Source of the DNA: Hydrogenispora ethanolica | GTDB lineage: Bacteria; Bacillota; UBA4882; UBA8346 | Length of the DNA stretch: 48,905 nucleotides | Direction of reading: 5' to 3' | Assembly (NCBI RefSeq): GCF_004340685.1 | Contig: NZ_SLUN01000042.1 | Span: 1 to 48,905, forward strand | Shown: positions 25,060 through 33,331 of the stretch, piece after piece | How positions within the stretch are numbered: position 1 is the stretch's first letter | Layout: every line of letters begins with the position of its first letter | The notes under the pieces: model-generated | Database searches by the model: none | Seen by the model: the letters and a program-made list of their open reading frames with translations, nothing else | Told to the model about the DNA's origin: nothing | Translations under genes and position numbers: made by a program

Positions 25060-26800
25060 ATTGTCCCAGCTCCATAGCAAACTAGTCCTGTATCCGCTGA
25101 TCGGCTGCGCGGTGGGCCTGGGGCTCACGGTCCTGGCCACGGCCATCTCCACCAAGGTCTATCTGGACCGGTATCTGATGGAGCAGACCGCCGCCTACGC
25201 GCAGCAGATCGTCAAGGAGATCACCGCCACCGTCGAGCGGGATAAGGAGACCCTGGCCACCTTCGTCCTCTCGGACACCGTGCGCGATCTGCGCCGGACC
25301 GACCGCTTGACCGTCGCGCTGGAACGGTTGCTGAGCAAAACCCGCAACTTCCTGGAGGGATTCGTCATCGACTCCGGGGGGAAGACCGTGGCCGGAGTTT
25401 CGCTGATGCACAGCTTCAGCGACGGCTATCCCGACTTTGGGACCCAAGCCATCTACCGGGAAGCCCGCCGGGGCAAGATAGCGGTCTCCGGGTGGGAGAA
25501 CCTCACCGAGAAATCCCGCCCCTACTGGCATATGGCGACGCCCATCGAACAGTACCCCGGCAAGATCATCGGCGTGCTGCTGGTCACGGTCGATCTGCGC
25601 CGCATCAACGATATCATCCTCACCTCCCAGGGGGCCAAGTACGGCGACCCCATCCTCATCGACCGTCAGGCCAGGGTCCTGGTCCACCTGGACCGTTCCA
25701 AGCTGGGCAGCAGTTGGGACCGGGCCGGCATCGCCCGGAAGCTGGCCGCCGGCCAGAGCGGCACCGCCAAATATCATGACCGGCCCGGCCGTTACCTGCT
25801 GGCCGCGTACCAACCGTTGCCGCCTTACGGCTGGGGCCTGATCGTCCAGATTCCTCCGGAACAAACCCTCTCGATCATCTGGAACCGCATGATCTTGCTC
25901 TTCGGCTTCATGGCCGGGATGATCTTCATCATCCTTGTCGTCTTCGTCTCCACTGAACTGCTGGCTTACCGGGCGGCGGGGCAGATCGTGACGCCGATCA
26001 AACGGTTGACCGAGGCCACGCAGCAGTTCGGCCGGGGCCGTCAGCTGGAATACCAGCCGGTAAGCGGGGATGATGAGATCGCCCAGCTCTCGGTCTCCTT
26101 TTATGACATGGCGTTGCAACTGACTGACTTCGAAAAGCAACGGGCCGGCTACATCTCCATGATCGCGCATGACTTGCGGAACCCGCTCTCCACCATCCAG
26201 GCGATCTTCCGCGATCTGCAACATCACGGGCTGGACGAGCGGCGCAAGGCCGAAAACCTGGCCGCGATCACACTCAAGTTGGAGCAGGTCAACCGGATGG
26301 TCAATGACCTGCTGGAGTTTTCCCGGCTGGACCTGGGCCAGGTCCGGTTCGAGCCGGAGCCGGTCAGCGTGCGCTATCTCTGCCAGGATGTCATCGCCGG
26401 CTATCTGGAGCAACGAAACAGATTTCAAATGCGGCCGTTTCCCGAGACCCTCTGCGTCTGGGCCGACCCCGTCCGTTTGCAACAGATCTTGCAAAACATC
26501 TTGGACAACTGCCTCAAGTATACCCCGGCGGGGAGCGCGGTCGTCATCGACTGCCGGGCGGAGTCCGGCCACGCCCTGATCACCGTCAGCGATTCGGGGG
26601 ACGGCATTCCCGAGGCGGTGTTAGCCAACCTCTTCAAACCGTTTCAAAGCGGTTCCCCGCAACAAAGGACCAGTTACGGTCTTGGCATCGCCATTGCCAA
26701 GAAACTCGCCCTAGCCATGGGCGGCGACCTGTCCGTCCAGTCCGTTTCGGGCCAAGGAACCACCTTCACCATCCGTCTGCCGCTCCATTTCCCCCAATAA
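25037..26800 (+). CDS. Sensor histidine kinase with extracellular cache-like domain
   Basis: A 587-residue membrane kinase. TM1 is near residues 16-36 (VLYPLIGCAVGLGLTVLATA). An extracytoplasmic region of about 250 residues with dCache-like phrases (YWHMATPIEQYPGKIIGVLL) follows, then TM2 (MILLFGFMAGMIFIILVVFV). A HAMP domain (IVTPIKRLTEATQQFGRGRQ), the H-box SMIAHDLRNPLSTIQAI, N-box ILQNILDNCLKYTPAG and G-boxes VSDSGDGIPEAV and SYGLGIAIAKKLALAMGG complete it. The ATG at 25037 lies within the upstream gene. With that binding protein and the HTH-receiver it forms a three-gene signalling operon directly upstream of amt-glnK. Confidence 0.92.
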   Translation: MRMKLFGKLSQLHSKLVLYPLIGCAVGLGLTVLATAISTKVYLDRYLMEQTAAYAQQIVKEITATVERDKETLATFVLSDTVRDLRRTDRLTVALERLLSKTRNFLEGFVIDSGGKTVAGVSLMHSFSDGYPDFGTQAIYREARRGKIAVSGWENLTEKSRPYWHMATPIEQYPGKIIGVLLVTVDLRRINDIILTSQGAKYGDPILIDRQARVLVHLDRSKLGSSWDRAGIARKLAAGQSGTAKYHDRPGRYLLAAYQPLPPYGWGLIVQIPPEQTLSIIWNRMILLFGFMAGMIFIILVVFVSTELLAYRAAGQIVTPIKRLTEATQQFGRGRQLEYQPVSGDDEIAQLSVSFYDMALQLTDFEKQRAGYISMIAHDLRNPLSTIQAIFRDLQHHGLDERRKAENLAAITLKLEQVNRMVNDLLEFSRLDLGQVRFEPEPVSVRYLCQDVIAGYLEQRNRFQMRPFPETLCVWADPVRLQQILQNILDNCLKYTPAGSAVVIDCRAESGHALITVSDSGDGIPEAVLANLFKPFQSGSPQQRTSYGLGIAIAKKLALAMGGDLSVQSVSGQGTTFTIRLPLHFPQ

Positions 26801-26913
26801 ACTTCGGGTATTTTTCACAAACTGACATTATCCTGCCATGATTGGTTACGCCAATCCGTTCTATGCCCAATTTTCCCCAACCCAAATGGCCGCATATCCT
26901 CATGCAACGACTT

Positions 26914-26930
26914 CATCTGTAAGACAGATG
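26914..26930. promoter_or_regulatory. Inverted repeat upstream of the amt promoter
   Basis: CATCTGT-AAG-ACAGATG, a perfect 7-bp inverted repeat, lies about 43 bp upstream of the -35. A second one (ATGTTA at 26928, TAACAT at 26960) overlaps it. This is a plausible activator or repressor site; the HTH-receiver encoded just upstream is an obvious candidate binder, by inference. Confidence 0.4.
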
Positions 26931-26972
26931 TTATATAGTTGTTTTGTATTCTGTATATCTAACATATTTTAG

Positions 26973-27001
26973 TTGAACTGATGTAATGTTTATGTTAGAA
27001 T
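26973..27001 (+). promoter_or_regulatory. Sigma-A promoter for amt-glnK
   Basis: TTGAAC (26973-26978), 17 bases, TAGAAT (26996-27001). The surrounding 26801-27130 stretch is strikingly AT-rich for this window and otherwise empty. No sigma-54 -24/-12 element was found. Confidence 0.65.
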
Positions 27002-27130
27002 AGGCTCAGTTATATTCTATTATACTTTCATATACTTACTTATCATCAATTTATACTTTGCCCGGGCGAGGTGATGTCATCGTTCATAGCGGAAGACTGG
27101 TAAGAACTTAGAATGAATAAGGAGTTGATC

Positions 27131-28651
27131 ATGATGCGTTTTTCTCTGTCCAAAGGGACTCTCTCCAAAACGATGCTTTGCGTAATCGTCAGCCTCGTGT
27201 TAGTGGCGCTCTTGGCTTCACTGGCGCTGGCCAATGACCCGACCGGGGCCGAGACGCTAAAGAAAGATCCCAATGCTCCGGTCAATTTTACCTGGACAAT
27301 GGTCTGCGGTTTCCTGGTCGTGTTCATGATGACCGGATTCGCCATGGTGGAAACCGGCTTTACCCGGGCCACCCACGCCAATAACACCATGCTGATGAAC
27401 TTGATGGTGTGGGCCTTCGGGACCTTGGGCTTCTTCTTCGTCGGCTTCGCGCTGATGTTCGGCGGCGTGGGGGGCGCATACGCCGATCTCTCCAAGATGC
27501 TATCGATCACCATCGGCGGCAAGACCTGGAACCTGCTGGGCGGCACCGGATTCCTGCTGTCGGGGAAGGCCTATGATGTCAGCATCTTTATGCTCTTCCT
27601 CTTCCAGGCGGCCTTTATGGACACCGCGGCCACCATTCCCACCGGGGCCATGGCCGAACGCTTCAAATGGAGCAGTTTTATTGTTTACGGTTTTCTGATG
27701 GGCGGCATAATCTATCCGATCTTCGGCAACTGGGCCTGGGGCGGCGGCTGGTTATCGCAGCTGAGCCAGATCGGGCTGGGCGCCGGTTACAAAGACTTCG
27801 CCGGTTCGGGCGTGGTGCATGCGGTCGGCGGCGTGACCGCCTTGGCCGGCGCGATCATCCTCGGGCCGCGCATCGGCAAGTTTGTCAAGGGTAAACCGGT
27901 GGCAATGCCCGGCCACGATCTGGGCTTGGGCGTTATCGGAACCTGCATCCTCATCTTCGGCTGGTTCGGCTTTAACGCCGGCAGCACCATGGCAGCCACC
28001 GACCTCCGCCTGGCCATTGTCGCGACCAACACCATGATCGCCGGGGCGGCCGGCGGTTTGACGGCAATGCTCTACATGATGAAAAGCACCGGAAAACCGG
28101 ATACCAGCATGTCCTGCAACGGCGTCCTGGCCGGATTGGTGGCCATTACCGCTCCTTGCGCCTATGTCCCGGCCTGGGCGGCCTTCCTCATCGGCGCGAT
28201 CGCCGGCGTCCTGGTCTGCGCCGCGGTCTGGTTCGTGGAGAACGTGCTGAAACTGGACGATCCGGTCGGCGCCGTCTCGGTCCACGGCGTGAACGGCATG
28301 TGGGGCGTTTTGGCGGTCGGCCTGTTCGCCGACGGTTCTTACGGCGGAGTGAAGGGATTGCTGCTCAACGGCGACTGGGGCCAGTTCGGCGCGCAATTGG
28401 TGGCCCTGGCGACCTTGTTGGTGATCATCTTCCCCTTTGCTTTCCTGGTGTTGAAGATTCTCGACTGGACCATGGGGCTCCGCGTCTCCGCCAAGGACGA
28501 ATTGGCCGGATTGGATATGCCGGTCCACGGCGCGCTCTGCTATCCGGAATTCCAATTTAGCTCGTTGGCTGTGACGCAAACCTTCCCTGAGGAAAATGTG
28601 AAGCTGGCCCCGATTGCCACTCCCGCAAAATCGGTGGCCAAGGAGGCGTAA
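27131..28651 (+). CDS. amt: Ammonium transporter (Amt family)
   Basis: A trimeric inner-membrane ammonium channel of 506 residues. A cleavable signal-like segment (TLSKTMLCVIVSLVLVALLA) precedes the mature N-terminus NDPTGAETLK. About eleven TM segments follow. Visible signatures are MVETGFTRATHANNTM, QAAFMDTAATIPTGAMAERF, the first pore His in GSGVVHAVGGVTALAGA and the second in VSVHGVNGMWGVLAVGLF. AAGGAG lies six bases before the ATG at 27131. The P-II gene starts three bases after its stop, the standard amtB-glnK arrangement in which GlnK blocks the channel when nitrogen is ample. Confidence 0.95.
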   Translation: MMRFSLSKGTLSKTMLCVIVSLVLVALLASLALANDPTGAETLKKDPNAPVNFTWTMVCGFLVVFMMTGFAMVETGFTRATHANNTMLMNLMVWAFGTLGFFFVGFALMFGGVGGAYADLSKMLSITIGGKTWNLLGGTGFLLSGKAYDVSIFMLFLFQAAFMDTAATIPTGAMAERFKWSSFIVYGFLMGGIIYPIFGNWAWGGGWLSQLSQIGLGAGYKDFAGSGVVHAVGGVTALAGAIILGPRIGKFVKGKPVAMPGHDLGLGVIGTCILIFGWFGFNAGSTMAATDLRLAIVATNTMIAGAAGGLTAMLYMMKSTGKPDTSMSCNGVLAGLVAITAPCAYVPAWAAFLIGAIAGVLVCAAVWFVENVLKLDDPVGAVSVHGVNGMWGVLAVGLFADGSYGGVKGLLLNGDWGQFGAQLVALATLLVIIFPFAFLVLKILDWTMGLRVSAKDELAGLDMPVHGALCYPEFQFSSLAVTQTFPEENVKLAPIATPAKSVAKEA

Positions 28652-28654
28652 GCG

Positions 28655-28993
28655 ATGATTAAAATTGAAGCGATCGTCAGAACCAGCCGTTTTGAAGCGG
28701 TAAAGGACGCCCTGACCCAGATCGGCATTCAAGGCATTACCGTTTCCGAGGTCAAGGGTTGCGGCAAGCAGAAAGGCGCCGTGGAACATTACCGCGGTTC
28801 CGAATATGAGATCATTCTGCATCCCAAAGTAAAGATCGAGATCGTGACCGTCAAGGACAACATGGATAAGATCATTGCCGCCATCGAATATGGCGCGCGC
28901 ACCGGCGAGATCGGGGACGGCAAAATCTTCGTATCGGAGATTATCGAAGCCGTTCAGGTACGGACCGGCCAACGCGGCGTCGGCGTGCTTTAA
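28655..28993 (+). CDS. glnK: P-II nitrogen regulatory protein
   Basis: A 112-residue trimeric signal protein that binds ATP/ADP and 2-oxoglutarate and controls Amt. Seen: the N-terminal KIEAIVRTSRFEAVKDAL, then TVSEVKGCGKQKGAVEHY and the T-loop with the conserved Tyr (YRGSEYEI, Tyr51 equivalent). The signature KVKIEIVTVKDNMDKII and GEIGDGKIFV with the C-terminal RTGQRG complete the family pattern. AAGGAGG is just before the ATG, at the end of amt. The T-loop Tyr is present, so uridylylation is possible, although many Bacillota use other or no modification. Confidence 0.95.
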   Translation: MIKIEAIVRTSRFEAVKDALTQIGIQGITVSEVKGCGKQKGAVEHYRGSEYEIILHPKVKIEIVTVKDNMDKIIAAIEYGARTGEIGDGKIFVSEIIEAVQVRTGQRGVGVL

Positions 28994-29010
28994 TTCGGTG
29001 ACTCAAGCGA

Positions 29011-29040
29011 CGGCTACCGGGGCTCTTACCCCGGTAGCCG
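29011..29040 (+). terminator. Strong 12-bp hairpin after glnK
   Basis: CGGCTACCGGGG pairs perfectly with CCCCGGTAGCCG around CTCTTA. It follows glnK by 17 bases but has no U-tract, so it may terminate poorly or instead stabilise the amt-glnK mRNA 3' end. Confidence 0.55.
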
Positions 29041-29103
29041 TCCTGCAATCGCAGCGTTCGCCGTTCTCCGCTCGCGCGGACGTGAAATAAGGTGGAATCG
29101 GAT

Positions 29104-30132
29104 ATGAGTCAGGATCAATTCAGCAAATCGGAGCCGTTGCCGCCCAATCCCGCCGCGATCGCGCGCCTCCTCCAACGGACGGGCCGGCGCCTGCCGCAGA
29201 ATGCCGCCGAGCCGGCGCTGGCGATCTTCGGGCAGTTTCTGGGGAACGACGCCGCTCCGGCGCGGCCGGTCTTTCCGAAATTCAACCGCAAAGAGACGCG
29301 GCATAAGATCACCGCGATCCTGCTGCAATTATGCCTGGAGCATCCCGAATGGAGCTGCAACCGTTTGACCCAGGAACTGCGCGACCGGAACGTGATCATC
29401 AGTGCCAATTCGGTCTACGCCATCCTGGTCGAGCACCAGCTGAGCACCAAACGGGAGCGGCTGGCGAAGCTCCAGGAGAAGCTGGCGGAGGACAGTCCCG
29501 ATCTCACGCCGCTGCAGATCGCGCTGCTGGAAAAGATGAATATCTGGTTCAAAGAGCGAAATTTCCGGGGGGTCCGGCCCGGGGAGGTGTTGGCCCAGGA
29601 CACCGCCTATGTGGGCAATTTTAAGAACCTGGGCGAGATCCATCTGCAAGCGGTGATCGACACTTACAGCAGCTACGCTTTTGGCCTTTTGAATCCCGAC
29701 AATCGCGCCGAGCATTCGGTGGCCATCCTGCACAACCAGGTGTTGCCGTTCTTTCGCCGGCTGCATCTCCCGGTGGCCCTGATCGACACCGATAAAGGCC
29801 GCGAATACAGCGGCAAGGAAGATCATCTCTACGGCATGTACCTGAAGCTCTGCGCCATCGAACAGCGCCGGACCGGCTCCAAACAGTTCCCGCCCCACAG
29901 CTTCATCCGCCGCTTTCAGACCATTGCCATCAGTGAGTTCTTTGAAAAGATCGACCGGGCCGGCTTCGTCAGCGTCGCGCAGTTGCAGTCGGAATTCAAC
30001 GATTGGCTGTACCGCTATAACCACATCTATCCCTTCCAGGGCTACCCCAATATGGGCCGGTCGCCGGTGGCGCTGATCCAGAAGCATCTGGAGGGCAGGG
30101 CGGCTCATGCTGCCGCTCCGGACCGGCCTTAG
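29104..30132 (+). CDS. Integrase-core (rve/IS481-like) protein with altered catalytic triad
   Basis: A 342-residue protein related to DDE transposases. The N-terminal half has a helix-turn-helix region (HPEWSCNRLTQELRDRNVII). The core shows the first Asp in LAQDTAYVGNF and the second in LIDTDKGREYSG. The expected VERFxRT stretch with the third acidic residue reads SFIRRFQTIAISEFF, so Glu is replaced by Arg. The tail (DWLYRYNHIYPFQGYPNMGR) is typical. AAGGTGG precedes the ATG at 29104. No terminal inverted repeats or target duplication were found. The intact frame without a full triad suggests a domesticated or inactive protein. Confidence 0.75.
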   Translation: MSQDQFSKSEPLPPNPAAIARLLQRTGRRLPQNAAEPALAIFGQFLGNDAAPARPVFPKFNRKETRHKITAILLQLCLEHPEWSCNRLTQELRDRNVIISANSVYAILVEHQLSTKRERLAKLQEKLAEDSPDLTPLQIALLEKMNIWFKERNFRGVRPGEVLAQDTAYVGNFKNLGEIHLQAVIDTYSSYAFGLLNPDNRAEHSVAILHNQVLPFFRRLHLPVALIDTDKGREYSGKEDHLYGMYLKLCAIEQRRTGSKQFPPHSFIRRFQTIAISEFFEKIDRAGFVSVAQLQSEFNDWLYRYNHIYPFQGYPNMGRSPVALIQKHLEGRAAHAAAPDRP

Positions 30133-30181
30133 TCCCCGCTTCGCCCAGGACGTTTCCCGCCGCGCCTGCCCCGCCGCAACA

Positions 30182-30208
30182 AAAAAGAGCGAGACAGGCT
30201 CGCCCTTT
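30182..30208 (-). terminator. Intrinsic terminator for pgi
   Basis: On the minus strand GCGAG-CCTGT-CTCGC is followed by TCTTTTTTG. It lies about 45 bases after the pgi stop codon. Confidence 0.75.
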
Positions 30209-30254
30209 CAAGTCGCTGCCAAACGACGCGCATCGCCCGGCCGTGCTTCAATCC

Positions 30255-31604
30255 TTACAATCTGGCCTCCAGCTTTTCCTTTTCCGCCTCGTAACCCGGT
30301 TTGCCGAGTAGGGCGAACATGTTCTTCTTATAGGCTTCCACGCCCGGCTGGTCGAAGGGGTTGACCGCATTCAGATAGCCGCTGATGCCGCAGGCCTTCT
30401 CGAAGAAGTACACCAGCTGGCCGAAGCAGTACGGGGTAAGCTCCGGCACCCGCAGCACCATGTTGGGCACTCCGCCGTCGGTATGGGCCAACAGCGTCCC
30501 CTCGAAGGCCTTCTGGTTGACGTGCTCCATGGTCTGGCCGGACAGGAAGTTCAAGCCGTCGATGTTCGCGGGATCGTGGGGGATCGCCAGCGACCGGCGG
30601 GGCTTCTCCACCCAGAGCACCGTCTCGAAGAGATCGCGCCGGCCCTCCTGGATGTACTGGCCCATCGAATGTAGATCGGTGGAGAAGTCGACCGCCGCCG
30701 GGAAGATGCCCCGGCCGTTCTTGCCCTCGCTCTCGCCGAAGAGCTGTTTCCACCATTCGGCGAAATAATGCAGGCCCGGCTCGTAGTTGACCAGGATCTC
30801 CAGGGTTTTTCCCTTGCGATAGAGCGCGTTCCGGACCGCCGCGTACTGGTAGGCCGGATTCCGGGCCGGATCCTCGGCGCCGTACTCTTTGCGGCCGGCC
30901 GCCGCGCCGTCCATGATCGCCTGGATGTCCACGCCGCTGGCGGCGATGGGCAGGAGGCCCACCGGGGTCAGCACCGAATATCTCCCGCCGACATCGTCGG
31001 GGATGACGAACTGGGTGTAGCCCTCGCTGTCAGCCAGCTGTTTCAGGGCGCCCCTGGCCCGGTCGGTGGTGGCGTAGATCCGCTGCCGCGCTCCGTCGGC
31101 GCCGTACTTCTTGACCAGCAGGTCCTTGATCAGCCGGAAGGCCACCGCCGGCTCGGTCGTGGTGCCGGACTTGGAGATGACATTGACCGAGAAATCCCGC
31201 TCGGCCAGGATCTCCAGGAGTTCGGCGGTATAGGTCGGACTGATGGTCTGCCCCAGGTAGAAGATCTGCGGGAATTGGCGCCGTCCGGCCCCGAACTGCT
31301 GGACGAACGAATGATTCAAAAGCTCGATGGCTGCCCGGGCGCCCAAGTAAGAGCCGCCGATGCCGATCACCACCAGGGCTTCGGAGGTCTCGGCGATCCG
31401 CCGCGCCGCCGCCCCGATGGCCTGAAATTCATTTTTGTCGTAATTGACGGGCAGGTCCACCCAACCCAGAAAGTCGCTGCCCGCGCCGCCGCCTTCATGC
31501 AGCAGCCGGTGGGCCAGCCGCACCTGCCCGGCCATATTGGTCAATTCCTGTTCCTCGAGGAAAGGACCGATCTTCGAGAGATCCAAACGGATTGTCTCTG
31601 CCAT
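30255..31604 (-). CDS. pgi: Glucose-6-phosphate isomerase
   Basis: Interconverts glucose 6-phosphate and fructose 6-phosphate in the cytoplasm. The 449-residue length fits the short Firmicutes type. Seen: [19 protein letters not shown], the phosphate-binding [17 protein letters not shown], the catalytic Glu in [20 protein letters not shown], and the C-terminal Lys in [16 protein letters not shown]. The start is ATG at 31604, after GAGGTGG; 34 codons open upstream are not supported. It links the hexokinase at the left edge and the glycoside block at the right to glycolysis. It is followed by its own terminator. Confidence 0.95.
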   Translation of the reverse strand: MAETIRLDLSKIGPFLEEQELTNMAGQVRLAHRLLHEGGGAGSDFLGWVDLPVNYDKNEFQAIGAAARRIAETSEALVVIGIGGSYLGARAAIELLNHSFVQQFGAGRRQFPQIFYLGQTISPTYTAELLEILAERDFSVNVISKSGTTTEPAVAFRLIKDLLVKKYGADGARQRIYATTDRARGALKQLADSEGYTQFVIPDDVGGRYSVLTPVGLLPIAASGVDIQAIMDGAAAGRKEYGAEDPARNPAYQYAAVRNALYRKGKTLEILVNYEPGLHYFAEWWKQLFGESEGKNGRGIFPAAVDFSTDLHSMGQYIQEGRRDLFETVLWVEKPRRSLAIPHDPANIDGLNFLSGQTMEHVNQKAFEGTLLAHTDGGVPNMVLRVPELTPYCFGQLVYFFEKACGISGYLNAVNPFDQPGVEAYKKNMFALLGKPGYEAEKEKLEARL

Positions 31605-31782
31605 CACTACCACCTCAACATCATCTGTCGCCTTTTTTTGAAGTGTATTCGATTCTCTCCCTAGCTTTCCCTCCATTGGCAACAATTTATCGCCTGATTT
31701 TAACAATTCGGAGAACAGTGCCTTCAGCCGGGCGCTTGCCGCCGGAGCGGCTTTTTGGGGAGTTTTGGAAAAAGAGCGGGTA

Positions 31783-31791
31783 TGGTATAAT
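31783..31791 (+). promoter_or_regulatory. Extended -10 promoter of the AraC pseudogene
   Basis: TGGTATAAT is a perfect extended -10; the -35 (TTTTGG) is poor. It lies about 90 bp upstream of the pseudogene start at 31879. Confidence 0.5.
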
Positions 31792-31878
31792 CTTACTCCA
31801 AAAAGCCATCGGTTCCGAAAACGCCGCGAGGCCGTTCCCTATGAAGGGTTTAACCGGTGAAGGACGGGAAGATCTGGG

Positions 31879-32774
31879 ATGGAGAATGAATATATCTCAC
31901 GCATCAACCAAGCCATCGATTACATCTATATAAGTTGAATTAAATTTTCAAATAAGCATCATGTCCCTAAAGCCGGCCATGATGGAAAAAATAAGGAATT
32001 TAATTCAACTTATTACCGCAGTAATAGGATGAAATAAATTCCGTTTTGATTCCATTTGCATTCGGCCTTAGGAATGCAAATCTTATTAAAGAAATTTATT
32101 TCATCCTATCTATCACAACCTGGACCGCAATCTAACGTCGAGGAGATCGCCGAACACTGCTGTTTTTCAAAGTACTATTTCAACCGCGTCTTTAAGTCGG
32201 TGGTCAATGACAGCATCTACGCTTTCATCAAGCGGGTCAAGTTGGAGAATGCCGCCTTTAAATTGCGGACCAAAAAACGCAAGCCCATCACCGATATCGC
32301 CTTTGAGGTCGGTTACAGTCCCTCCAATTTCGCCGCGGCCTTCAAAGCTGGGCGATGAACCTCGAATACCGGCGGTTCATCGGCAATTACCGCGAAGGGC
32401 TCCGCCAAGCATGGTGCGACTTCTGCGCGGCAATGGCCGGAAAGTATCCGCTCGGCCCCAATACCCAATTCATCGGTATCTCGTACGACGACCCTTTGAT
32501 CGCCGACGAAAACCGGTACATCTACGACATGTGCCTGCCGGTGAACGAAGTCAGCTGCATCCATATTCACAGAATCCCGGCCGGTGATTACGCCTGCTAT
32601 GAGTTTCACGACCGGTTGGAGAATCTGATCACCGGCTTTAACCGGTTATTTGCGCTATGGATGCCTTTCTGCGGGTATGATTTGGACGACCGGCCCTGCC
32701 TGGAGCTGTACCGGTCCGGCTTGGACGACACGGGCCGAATTCATCTGGAGATCTGCGTTCCGCTCCGTAAGTAA
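31879..32774 (+). pseudogene. AraC-family regulator with GyrI-like effector domain, disrupted
   Basis: The pieces of a Rob/SoxS-like regulator are all present but out of frame. MENEYISRINQAIDYIY (31879-31929) is the first helix. A 180-bp insertion follows. CACAACCTGGACCGC (HNLDR) then continues the reading at 32114. One base is missing near 32137, where NLT should run on to VEEIAE. The two HTH motifs follow (CCFSKYYFNRVFKS ... ITDIAFEVGYSPSNFAAAF). The frame stops at 32358. The GyrI-like domain resumes at 32355 in another frame (LEYRRFIGNYREGLRQAW ... LHLEICVPL-like end), with the usual HTH tail and linker missing between. So there are at least three lesions. Intact relatives sense toxic small molecules and control efflux; the neighbouring gene is a broken MATE exporter. 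Confidence 0.85.
31930..32109. mobile_element. 180-bp MITE-like element of two tandem hairpins
   Basis: Hairpin 1 (31930-32013) has perfect 17-bp arms ATAAGTTGAATTAAATT. Hairpin 2 (32024-32109) has perfect 17-bp arms ATAGGATGAAATAAATT. The two arm sequences agree at 14 of 17 positions. Each hairpin holds a second inner stem: CATCATG/CATGATG in the first, ATTTGCATTC/GAATGCAAAT in the second. A third small palindrome (TATTAC/GTAATA) bridges them. The outer ends of the element are therefore imperfect terminal inverted repeats. CTAT occurs at 31926-31929 and again at 32110-32113, a likely 4-bp target duplication. Removing the insert restores the AraC reading DYIYHNLDR. It codes for nothing and is AT-rich against its surroundings. 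Confidence 0.82.
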
Positions 32775-32830
32775 CTGAGAATCCGCCTTCGATCCGCAGG
32801 AAACATGCGCCGGACGATGGCACGCCGCCG

Positions 32831-33259
32831 ATCCTGAGACTGCTGGCGGTGGCCTGCCAAACGGCCCTCGCCGTGGGGGCGTTCATCCTCTGCCTGGCGC
32901 TATGGGCCGGCAATGGCATGGTCAAGATCTTCGCCGGAGCTAACCCGGAGTTGCAGCAACTCGCCGGCGCCGGGCTGAAGCTTTATGCGACCTCGTTTGT
33001 GCTGAGCGGATTCAATATCATCGCGGCGGCCTATTTCACTTCGGTCGGCGCAGCCGGCCGCGCGGCAACCGTCTCCATCCTGCGCAGCCTGGTCTGGGTG
33101 AGCCTTCTGCTGTGGATACTCCCCGGTTGGCTTGGGAATGCCGGGATCTGGCTGACCGTGCCCCTGACGGAGCTCCTCACTTTCTTCATGGCATACCCTT
33201 GGGTACGAAGATCGGGCGCCATTCTCCGGTCCGGATGGGAGGGAGAATATTCCGTCTGA
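32831..33259 (+). pseudogene. C-terminal remnant of a MATE-family efflux protein
   Basis: About 143 codons are open: ILRLLAVACQTALAVGAFIL, then AGNGMVKIFAGANPELQQLA, YATSFVLSGFNIIAAAYFTS and WLGNAGIWLTVPLTELLTFF. These match the last four to five TM segments of MATE/MepA-type exporters, normally about 450 residues. The first two thirds are absent and no ribosome binding site fits. It lies directly after the broken AraC/GyrI regulator, so both are relics of one drug-resistance unit. 33260-33331 holds nothing recognisable. Confidence 0.8.
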
Positions 33260-33331
33260 GGCTCCCCGGCAGTTCGATTCGTTAGAGATTTTGGAACGGC
33301 GCCTCCGTCCTCCCCTAGGGCATTCCTCCCG

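Noticed and set aside
26801-27130. Sigma-54 promoter for amt-glnK
   Set aside because: No TGGCAC...TTGC pair with correct spacing was found; a sigma-A type promoter fits better.
29011-30208. Complete insertion sequence around the integrase-like gene
   Set aside because: No terminal inverted repeats or target duplication are visible, and the flanking hairpins are different from each other.
31592-31933. 113-codon frame over the AraC pseudogene start
   Set aside because: It is in a different frame from the recognisable AraC residues and starts within the antisense of pgi.
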